Shown in pieces: positions 56,408 through 64,000 of a DNA stretch of 64,000 bases (its first letter is position 1; every line of letters starts with the position of its first letter). Source of the DNA: Cylicocyclus nassatus (taxonomy: Eukaryota; Nematoda; Chromadorea; Rhabditida; Strongylidae). Where the stretch lies: assembly GCA_958299035.1 (NCBI GenBank), contig CATQJL010000316.1:36645441-36709440 (forward strand). Reading direction: 5' to 3'. The position numbers and the translations under genes were made by a program. The notes below the pieces were generated by a model. That model searched no databases and was not told the DNA's origin. It saw nothing but the letters and a program-made list of their open reading frames with translations.

Positions 56408-56849
56408 TTAAAGGCAGTGTCCCGGCAGATTCGGGTCCTAGCGGATATACATGTGGTGGGGTTCCTGGTCACCCCACCGACCTCCAGGCGCAGTCCGGCT
56501 GGGTGATGTTCCCCCTGGGCCGAGAAAATGGCCCTTGAACCGGCGCGCGCATCCCCAACTGGCGCGCGCTTGGACGGCCTTCCTTTTCTGTTCGGTGCGG
56601 GACCCCACGAACGCTCTCCCCCATGATGCATGCTATCCAAAGCAAAAATTACAGGCGGCAGGGTCTTCGTCTGAGGACCTCGCCCAACTTTCCATCAAAA
56701 ATCTCGTCCGAGCTGCTTTTTTGGAATTAGGAAAACACCCCAACTCGGCCTTTTCAGCCCGTTCAAAGCTCAAATTCGGATTCTACGTGGCGAAAAAACC
56801 TAAATGCAAAAAGGTGGAGGTGCAAAATCTGCCGGGACACTGCCTTCAA
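56408..56849. mobile_element. MITE family D, copy 2
   Basis: Ends AAGGCAGTGTCCCGGCAGAT and complement (56827-56846); a GC-rich interior with GGCGCGCGC repeats near 56540-56570. No ORF with support. Confidence 0.7.
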
Positions 56850-57059
56850 GGGGGTCGGAAAGGTGCGCGTTAGCTCAGAGATAACTCACAGTTAATTCTG
56901 AAATAAAACTCCGAGTTTCGATAGGTTTACTACAGACACTGATTTCTTTCTTCAGAGTCAATGAAAATGTGCCAAAGTTTTACTGATTATCTAACCAAAC
57001 CGTGCTAAGCACGTTTCAGATAACAGCAAATGATATAATGAAGTCATGAAGATGCGATG

Positions 57060-57330
57060 AACCACAAGTCCAAAGTTGTGGTATCGGAAATTGCGATGTT
57101 TTTTTAAATTGTTCTTATCAGCAACACGCTTAGCGTTGAGTTGGATAATCACTAAAACCTCGGATGTTTGTGTTAACTCGAATAAGGAAAATGATTTTGA
57201 AGAACATTAGGGCGCTGGGGATCATCTGGGATCATACAAAAAGCTGGAAAATGCGGCTTGTGCAGCTTCTCGCTCCTATACAATGCGTTCGATGTGAAGG
57301 TTAGTAGGAAAACTTATGGATGGTCCAAAC
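57060..57330. repeat. Element G, copy 2 (single arm)
   Basis: Matches 43740-44370 without the hAT-like insert: TTGTTCTTATCAGCAACA, AAAAGCTGGAAAATGCGGC, CTTCTCGCTC and TGAAGGTTAGTAGGAA. Serves as the natural empty site for hAT copy 1. Confidence 0.65.
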
Positions 57331-57445
57331 ATCTAAAGCTCCCAATTTTGAAACTTTCTTCTAAACTGCGATCCCCTCCCCAGCAGGGATGTTAATGTAT
57401 GCGGCCCTAAGTCAATACGTGCCTAGTGAGTTTTACTGTGAATAG

Positions 57446-57620
57446 GTACGAACTCCACGAATGGACTCTCACTACAAACATTCGCAAGTGCACGAAAAAA
57501 AAGTCTTCCCGAAAAAAAAGTGCAGTCAAAGAAACCAATGCAACAAGTTCTTCTCCTGCCATTATAAATCGTAACGTACACGCTAATTCCTTTGCAGTCT
57601 TACACAAGCCTTTCTTTTGA
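57446..57620 (+). CDS. Possible terminal exon of a plus-strand gene
   Basis: After GTGAATAG the frame (preceding phase 2) reads YELHEWTLTTNIRKCTKKK, a Lys/Ser stretch, NATSSSPAIINRNVHANSFA and stops at 57620; AATAAA follows two bases later (57622-57627). A polyadenylation signal this close favours a genuine last exon with a minimal 3' UTR. No upstream exon could be identified and the product is unknown. Confidence 0.35.
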
Positions 57621-57629
57621 CAATAAAAA

Positions 57630-58850
57630 GACCCTTTTCGATGTACTCACATTTCAAGCGACTGTATTTCTGAAGAAGAAGTTTTTGGTCTTCAGCCATT
57701 TACCACGATGATTGCTTTGAACCGGAATCGTTATGACTGCCACATAGAAGTAATAATAACAATTTCCATTGTATTGCAGCCATAATTGCAACTTTTACTT
57801 ATAATACTGCACGAAAACATGTTTTGTCTGATCAACAAAAAATATGCTCCGCCCTTTCATTCACCCAAGATTCTTATTAAAAGCGACTTCAGAAGTTCCA
57901 AAGACCAAGCTCCACCAGAAATAATCTCTTGTTCTCATCAGGTATCCATAATTCCCCTAATTCTTTTCTTGCAATTCATAAACTCACATCATGTTCACTC
58001 GGCTACTTCCGACAAGTGCGAAGAATGCTTATGTTTTTGTAGATTCGCAATTTCTTGCTACCTCGACCGTTTTACGTTTTACCAGTACCGTTATGTAGAA
58101 AGAGGTAAATGTGCTTTGCAGACATTTGCGGTTCTGATCGCGCAGATAAAAATAGAAAAAGAAGTCTACCGAGCTTTGATCATTAGATGAAAAGTAACTC
58201 CTACAGAGCTAATGGTTCAGCTGTTTCTTGAGCGAGCAAAACTGGTGCTGATCAAACTTCCTTATGAAGAATCATGACTTTTTATTCAAAAAAGAATTGG
58301 AGAATTCCTGTTATTTTTTTAGAAATCAAACTGACTATCCACAAACGAAGTATCAAAACAAACTTGGCTCAATCAAAACATGTAGATCACAAATCCTATA
58401 TTGAGAATTTCAATCTTTTACAATGATTGCGGTTTTTGGCGGACTTTTCTAATGTTAGAATGATTGAAAATTGAGTGATGCTTTGGTTTCGTTCATTGCT
58501 GCAAAGTGTTTAGTATAAAGCAGGGTGCTTGCAAAATAAGTATTATATGATACTTCCACTCTTCTTAGAATTCATACTTTCATCAATTCTTAAGGTCAAT
58601 GAAAAACGAAGTATTCAAACACACGAATATACTGTGACACAGCTTGTTACCTCACCAACATATGAAAAAGCTATCCTGTAGCTTTGCGGCTTGAATAAAT
58701 CAAAAATTCAATTTTTTTATAATTTACCCTTTACCCAAATTTTGAGTGATCGTTGTCGAGTTGCTTCATTTCCAAGTGAACCAGTACTCATTTTATAGGG
58801 TCAATTCTTTTGAATGGCTTGTTTCAAAAAATCTACTTAACTTGACTTTT
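57630..58850. other. No supported gene
   Basis: AT-rich. A 134-codon plus frame (57786-58190) contains CEECLCFCRFAISCYLD but has no signal, splice or family support; it could hide an exon. Confidence 0.35.
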
Positions 58851-58861
58851 CTTTCAGGAAA

Positions 58862-59047
58862 ATGCGAACTATGTTCTACCTTCTTTTTATTGCTGTCTTC
58901 TTGATCAAGGCAGTAGCAGCAGACTCGATTGAACTTGACTTCCCACAACCTATCGGACTTGACGCATTCCATTCAAACGAGCAAAAAATGGATCTCGTAA
59001 GGAGTAGAAGCAGTGAAGAACACTTGAAAAAATTATTTTCTTTGTGA
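58862..59047 (+). CDS. Small secreted peptide (61 aa)
   Basis: TTTTCTTTCAG ends four bases before the ATG, the form of an SL trans-splice site. MRTMFYLLFIAVFLIKAVAA is a clear signal peptide with an AVA|A-type cleavage site; the 41-residue mature peptide is acidic then basic (DSIELDFPQPIGLDAF...RSRSSEEHLKKLFSL). There is no Cys and no typical neuropeptide amidation motif, although RSR could be a processing site. Strong donors lie inside it (CTC|GTAAGG at 58998) and at the end (CTTT|GTGAGC), so the true product may continue in a later exon that I could not find. Confidence 0.5.
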   Translation: MRTMFYLLFIAVFLIKAVAADSIELDFPQPIGLDAFHSNEQKMDLVRSRSSEEHLKKLFSL

Positions 59048-59240
59048 GCTTTTAATGGTTCATACTTTTACGATGACCTTTCGACGATATGATATTGTAA
59101 ACGAAAATAGGTTAGGCTATTCGATTATTAAATATGAATTTTCTACACAAAGAACTGTCTTTACGATGCAAGAAGAAGACTGAACAAAAAATGTTTATTC
59201 GCTAGATTAGAATTACGGTAGATACAATTAAAAAGTTGAA

Positions 59241-59518
59241 TTAATACAGTGCTGCCGAATTTGGAGGATTGTCCGGAGTCTCTCTCTCACTTTTGCTACT
59301 AAAACGAAGCGAGCGAACAATGTATGGTGTTGATTCCAAATCACAGGGTGCTCGAAGGCTTTCTTGAGTCCTGAAATATGCATCCACTCTAGAGGCGTAG
59401 CGAAAATCTTTCAAACCAACGTTTCTGTAGATAGATTCTTCTTCTTTCTGCGGGCTGTTCGTGTGGATGGCGGAGGCGCGAAAGGTCCTCCGGGTGGAGT
59501 AGTTGCACTGCTTCTCGT
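59241..59518 (-). CDS. Terminal exon of an unidentified minus-strand gene
   Basis: Acceptor CTGTTCCAG|AC starts a 92-codon frame (preceding phase 1) that ends at 59241; AATAAA follows 42 nt later (59199-59194). The sequence is hydrophilic (RTFRASAIHTNSPQKEEES...ESTPYIVRSLRFSSKSE) with no recognised domain. Just upstream on this strand lies the nested MITE pair (59549-60444), presumably in the intron; no earlier exon could be assigned. Confidence 0.45.
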
Positions 59519-59548
59519 CTGGAACAGGGAGGTTCAAAAAGTTTTACA

Positions 59549-60444
59549 TACAGTCGAGAAGATTTTCCGCTTTATATGCAGTATGTCCCAAAAAAATGTA
59601 TCCACTGTTTGATTGTTAATAACTCTCTTATTATGAGGTCTTTTGAAAAAAGGTAAGCGCCATTTTGTAGAGCTGGCTTCAACTCAAATTTGCAGTATAG
59701 AACGAACCACCGATCAATCTTCATTACTGTAGGATTACGGTAGAAACTTGGAACATATGGGGTCACTGTGGAAAAAGCTGCCGTTCCAAAAATTTTCAAG
59801 AAGATGTGAAAACTTATGTAATGGGGTAGGGACGCTGAGTTCAATACTCAACTACTCTCGAGTTGCGAAGCTTTCTAAACAATGTAACTGCACTTTTAGG
59901 AACATTGAGAAAATGGCCGCTACTGCTTACCTCGCATAACTCTTCAGTGAATGAAGCATCATAATAAGTTGGGAACTTTACAGTTAGAATCAGCAACTCT
60001 AATTGGCCTAGTGCAAAAGTTTTTTAGGCTGTTCTGATTCCTTTCTGAGGCAAAATATGGCCTTTTATGGCCCAAAACCCTCTTTGAAGTCTCTACCGTA
60101 ATCCTACAGTAACGGAGAAAGATAGACGATTCGCTCTATACAGTAAATCTAAGTTGAGGCCAGCTCTATGGCGCTTACCGCTTCTCGAAAGACCTCATAA
60201 TTAGAGAGTTATTAACAATCAAACAGTGGATAAATTTTTTTGGGACACCGTGTAGTATGCTTGCACAGAAGGTGAAATGCGGTAAATTTTGCGCGTGAAT
60301 AGATAGCTTCGACTGTAACGCCGGCCAATTGCGCGCGCCAAATGCCGGCAGTACTGGCGCTGCTATTTATTCATGCGCAATTTTCACCGCATTTCACATT
60401 CGGTGTAAGCACACCATATTGAGCGGAAAATCTACTCAACTGTA
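59549..60444. mobile_element. Foldback MITE, copy 2, interrupted by a second element
   Basis: TA|CAGTCGAG...TTTTCCGCTTTATA at 59549-59576 and TAGTATGCTTGCAC...CAACTG|TA at 60253-60444 form one copy of the 3505-3738 family, split by a 676-bp TA-flanked insert. Confidence 0.8.
59577..60252. mobile_element. Mariner-like MITE nested in the foldback MITE
   Basis: TA at 59575-59576 and 60253-60254. Inverted ends share TGTCCCAAAAAAAT(G/T)TATCC, then ACTGTTTGATTGTTAATAAC over ~80 bp. The interior has no ORF; CTACCGTAATCCTACAGTA (60098) and its complement near 59725 pair inside. Confidence 0.8.
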
Positions 60445-62442
60445 GGTTTTGTTTGTGATTACCTTATCAACAACTGACGACGTTGCGGTCATAAGGTCAT
60501 CTCTTCTTTTTTTCTTTCGTCGTTCATAATCGAGGTCCTGCATTGAAACTTTGACATTGTGTATCTATCAATTTTATGTCCTCTGCACTAAACAAGTTCA
60601 GGACAAAATGACTCAAGCGCCATACATAATTAACTGCACCTTTAGCGCAAACTGATAGATGTAAGATTTTGAAGCGATGTAATACGTCTACAGCAATAAA
60701 AACGAACCATTTTCAGAAATTGGAGTTGTTCGGTCGTACAGCGTGTTTCGAGCGGCACCAGTCCTTCGACGTTGCGCTTAGAACGCGGTGCTGCGCTGGA
60801 GTGCAGGGTAGGGGAACGGACTCGGCCATTTTGGGCCGCCTTTGCGAACTATTTGGCTTCTAACGACATGCAACAGCATCGCTAAAGGACCAATTGCCCG
60901 CGAAAGCGGCCCAAAGCAGCGGAGTTGGTTCCTGTTTAGTCAAGCATCTCATGCGACAGTTCGTCGATAGGCTCCATTCTTTGCGGATGGCACGAGACGC
61001 AGCTACATGTTACTTGTAAAGGTGCGTGCTTGTTGCAGATGTGCGCGCGCAACCTCCCTTTTCTGCAACATGACATACTCTATTTTCCTACCTGATTTTG
61101 CGTGAAACAGTCACAGATCCAGCGCTTTCTCTGTTCCGTCTTCTGTTTCACGCAAAGCCCATTTGAAATTGTCTATAGTCAATCCTAGAAGGGCGTAGGC
61201 CCACTCTCACAACCGTAGTCGCCAGGAATATTTCATACAGGACATCCGCGATAGAGCGCAGGGGTCGAAAGGCCTGCTCCTTGCGCGGCGTATCGAGACA
61301 CATGCAGGTTGCGCTGGGTGCTCTAGTGCGAGAAGGCCTATAAACATCTCAAAAGCATGCTCGACTCTGCAACATTAAAGAAGCAGTTTTGGGATAGCAC
61401 CTCAAAAGGTGAAAAATAGAAGAGTACAACGCCGAAAATGCAGCGGTGGATTCCGCTGGTACCGCTCTCCTTCCCTGTATTATCTCGTCGTGATTGTGTC
61501 GGGACCCCGTGCGGAAGATTAAGCGTGAAGTGTCCGGTGGGCATCAAAACATCAACGGACATGCAGATATATGCACCGTAAAACTCAATTGCCCGCGCTG
61601 TGCCTTGAGCACCAGCGCAAGCGAACGGTCTCGCGAACGACTGTCGGCGTTCAATATATTCCAAGAAATCTTTCTTTGACTTTCATGTTGTTCTGTCAGT
61701 GCAAGGTATAGTAAGGTTCAACTCGGTTTAGGCAGAAATTGGACTGGTGAGAGTCCGCCTTGCAACGATTCGTGCTTCTTTGCAATCTGCGTCTCTTCAT
61801 TCTAATCTATCTCGCTGAGCTAATGGCGGTGCGAACGCGCTGCTCCACTCAAAATGTTTTGCCTACTCCGGTTTAAAAAAAAACTATATATCTTGACGAA
61901 AGCTCCCTTCAAAAGTTGAAAAAAATAATGTGTGGAAAGGGTGCGCGCTCATTGTCGCTCGCAAACAGCCTGTAGCGCTTCGGTACCAAACGTTTCCAGC
62001 CGCGCCGCGTGTTTGTGTTCAAAGCGACGCGTGGGCAATTGGATTTCGCGGAGCCTGTATCTGATTGTCAACCTTTTGGGACCAAGGCCTTTTACAAAAG
62101 TCAACATATTTTACAAATTGCGCACACTGCCATCTACAATCTAACTTTATAGAGTAGCTTCAAAAGACTAACAGAAGAGATGGAGAATCTTGAATCCAGC
62201 GTACAGGAAAACTTTTGGAATGAGTCTATACCGAGATATACTATCATTTTAACGAAATTTGAGCCTTGACACACTATGGGTGTCAAGAGTTCTCGAATGG
62301 TAGTCATTGCTTGATGTACGGTTATTGTCATGTGACTCCAGTATCCGTGAAGGGAAAAGCAACTTATTACCGATATTTTGTGTCTGAGTTTTGAGCCATG
62401 ACTCTCATCTCAATGTAACAAACATATGCGACGGCAAAATCC
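60445..62442. other. No supported gene; GC-rich patches
   Basis: GC-richer blocks at 60730-61330, 61430-61660 and 61930-62060 have broken frames without motifs; they may be decayed repeat or an unrecognised non-coding locus. Hairpin TTTGCGTGAAACAG / CTGTTTCACGCAAA at 61097-61110 and 61143-61156. Repeat F, reverse copy, at about 62230-62320 with CTTGACACACTATGGGTGTC. Confidence 0.4.
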
Positions 62443-62445
62443 TTA

Positions 62446-62770
62446 GGCCCCGGGCAGACTTCACGCGATTTGATCGTCGCGACTGAATCGCGACGAGACA
62501 ACTGTTACAACATCATTCCATGCCGATCAACTCGCGTTCGGTTGTGATACTTTTCCAACCTGAAATTTTTGAATGTGAAATGAAAATGAATGGAAATCTT
62601 GGCGATTAGATCGCGACGAGACAACTGTTGCAACATCATTCCATGCCTATCAACTTGCATTCGGTTGTGATACTTTCCCAGCCCGAAATTTTTGAATGTG
62701 AAATGAAAATGAATGAAAATCTTGGCGATTAGATCGCGACGATTAAGTCGCGTGAAGTCTGTCCGGGGCC
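62446..62770. mobile_element. PIF/Harbinger-like MITE, family B, copy 4, internally duplicated
   Basis: TSD TTA at 62443-62445 and 62771-62773; ends GGCCCCGGGCAGACTTCACG / complement. The core of ~123 bp, from GACGAGACAACTGTT to GGCGATTAGATC, is present twice in tandem. Confidence 0.85.
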
Positions 62771-62773
62771 TTA

Positions 62774-63099
62774 AACGCAGCTACTTCAACATCAAAATGA
62801 AGGTGTCTCATTTATGTAAGACGTTCCGCTGATTCCAAAATGTAGCTTGGAAGGCGCAAAATTGTCTGTGGGATATACGCGCATTCAACTTCAATTGAAA
62901 TCGCTACATGGGTGGAGTGAGGCGCTTTTGGAATCCCAGGCTCGGCAAAGGCGCTTTTTTGTGCCGGGTTTTACTGATAGCCAAATCAAGAGGCCACTGC
63001 AGCGTTAGATTCCAGCAGCTTCCATTTTGCCGGTGCTTCCATTTAAATTCACAGACACAGTCGTGGAAAAATCCAACGGAGGTATACTAAAAATAAGTT
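62774..63099. other. No gene seen
   Basis: Downstream flank of the membrane-protein gene; no polyadenylation signal was clearly placed. Confidence 0.4.
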
Positions 63100-63608
63100 T
63101 TAAAGGACGTTTCTTGCCTCAAATAAAGGTCGTTCTGATCCGTGCTCCCTTTGAGTTTTGTCGTCCATGCGATCAATATCATCGGTGCTCTCCTCCTCAA
63201 AATCATTTCACTCAAAATTTGCGTCCAACAAAATGAGGAGTATATAACTACTTGAGTCTTGTCCACTCCACCTTCCTTTGATAACATTCCTGCAATTCGC
63301 ATGAGCGATTTGGAGGCTTCTACAACTGGAGTCTGAACAAGAAGCTTCCTTGCACATTTCGTGGTCTATGGACATGCTTCATTCACCTTGTACAGCTTCT
63401 TACGCACACGAGGCAGAAAAACAAAATAATGGTAAAACAGAAGTCCAGCTGTGAAAATGAGCATTTCAGCAACATACACGGCCCCCGTTGTGATCTAAAA
63501 TAAATGCTATGTGAAAAAGATTTGGTCTTAGTTGAAGTATACCATAAACGTGAAGAACTGTGAATACCAGTCATTCGTAGCATCCACCAGGCCGAAGTAG
63601 ACCTTCAT
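63100..63608 (-). CDS. Small single-pass membrane protein, four exons
   Basis: Exons 63608-63543, 63494-63387, 63332-63252 and 63195-63100 all join in phase 0 and give 116 residues. Introns are 48-56 nt with GT/AG (ATG|GTATAC, ATTTTAG|ATC, AAG|GTGAAT, TTGTTCAG|ACT, CAA|GTAGTT, TTTTGAG|GAG). The start MKVYFGLVDATNDWYSQFF follows an in-frame TGA and an AACAG acceptor 15 nt upstream, suggesting SL trans-splicing. Exon 2 supplies a membrane segment (AVYVAEMLIFTAGLLFYHYF) followed by a basic anchor (PRVRKKLYK); the cytosolic-type tail ends with an acidic stretch (EESTDDIDRMDD). I do not recognise the family. Earlier exons encoding a longer N-terminus cannot be excluded. Confidence 0.6.
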
Positions 63609-63722
63609 TGCAAATGAGGATCACTGTTTGAACCTTGTTCAGGTTTAATCGCTAATAACCACAAGACAACCTTACAACTGTTTATAGCGTCAAGATAACA
63701 TAATCGAATGAGACATAAGTTA

Positions 63723-63785
63723 GAATTACACATATTATTGCTTGTTTGAAGCGCCGTTTCAAACAAGCAATAATATGTGTAATTC
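63723..63785. repeat. Perfect inverted repeat, 28-bp arms, 7-nt loop
   Basis: GAATTACACATATTATTGCT then TGTTTGAA (63723-63750) is exactly complementary to 63758-63785; the loop is GCGCCGT. No mismatch in 28 bp. Confidence 0.9.
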
Positions 63786-64000
63786 GTGGAGGTCTTGCTT
63801 GTAGGAACAACGACGAGAGAGAATGCCGAAGCCTTCTCTCGGTATGCCTGGTCGCCTCTGCCCCGCGCTCCGCCCCTCATGATAATCGTGATTATCACGA
63901 CACTCCGGGGGCGCTGTTTTGTTGACGCGGTTTTTGACCGCCCTCCCGGCGCGAATGAAAAAAATTGGCAAAAACATACAAGCAATAGCACAACAATCAA
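63786..64000. other. No gene seen at the window edge
   Basis: GC-rich patch (63850-63955) with palindrome TGATAATCGTGATTATCA at 63879-63896; open minus frames lack support. Confidence 0.35.

Noticed and set aside
38103..62448. TTAGGC at family B MITE ends as nematode telomere repeat
   Set aside because: Single occurrences created by the TTA duplication plus a GGC terminus; no tandem TTAGGC array.

Overview
The window looks like a nuclear contig from a parasitic clade V (strongylid, hookworm-like) nematode. The signs are introns of about 45-100 nt with TTTCAG-type acceptors, acceptors placed a few nt upstream of ATGs (SL trans-splicing style), TGATAAG plus TATA promoters, hookworm-style RTE and CR1 retroposons, Helitrons, and very dense MITEs. 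Placement below order level is inference. Host genes are sparse and more than half of the sequence is mobile or repetitive DNA.

Layout. 0-1.1 kb: a secreted repeat protein (minus strand). 4.9-6.1 kb and 12.6-13.8 kb: two copies of a 1.2-kb segmental duplication, each with a three-exon secreted-protein gene; each copy has a different frameshift. A decayed RTE (9.5-12.6 kb) and a decayed, 5'-truncated CR1 (13.8-16.1 kb) flank the second copy. 17-32.3 kb: one nearly complete CR1-like retrotransposon whose ORF2 was opened twice, by a 7.28-kb autonomous Helitron with an intact 1,634-residue Rep/helicase and by a 3.6-kb MULE whose transposase can be assembled from 11 small exons. 32.9-33.7 kb: an 810-bp foldback. 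34.5-34.9 kb: a 378-bp insert with an 18-bp target duplication and a Penelope-type hammerhead ribozyme. 35-48 kb: two more secreted-protein genes, at 39.1-40.5 kb and 46.2-47.8 kb, among PIF/Harbinger-like and hAT-like MITEs. 48-64 kb: more MITEs, a degenerate satellite, a small secreted peptide at 58.9 kb, a terminal exon at 59.2-59.5 kb, a four-exon small membrane protein at 63.1-63.6 kb, and a perfect 28-bp-arm inverted repeat.

How the genes relate. Four minus-strand genes (5.1, 12.8, 39.1 and 46.2 kb) encode acidic secreted proteins with similar signal peptides. All four have a GATA site a few bases upstream of a TATA box, 40-50 nt before the ATG, which suggests a co-regulated, probably intestinal, secreted family. 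The genes at 39 and 46 kb each have a MITE lying directly against a 3' splice site. No rRNA, convincing tRNA, CRISPR or prokaryotic feature was seen. All homology statements come from reading motifs by eye; no search was run.
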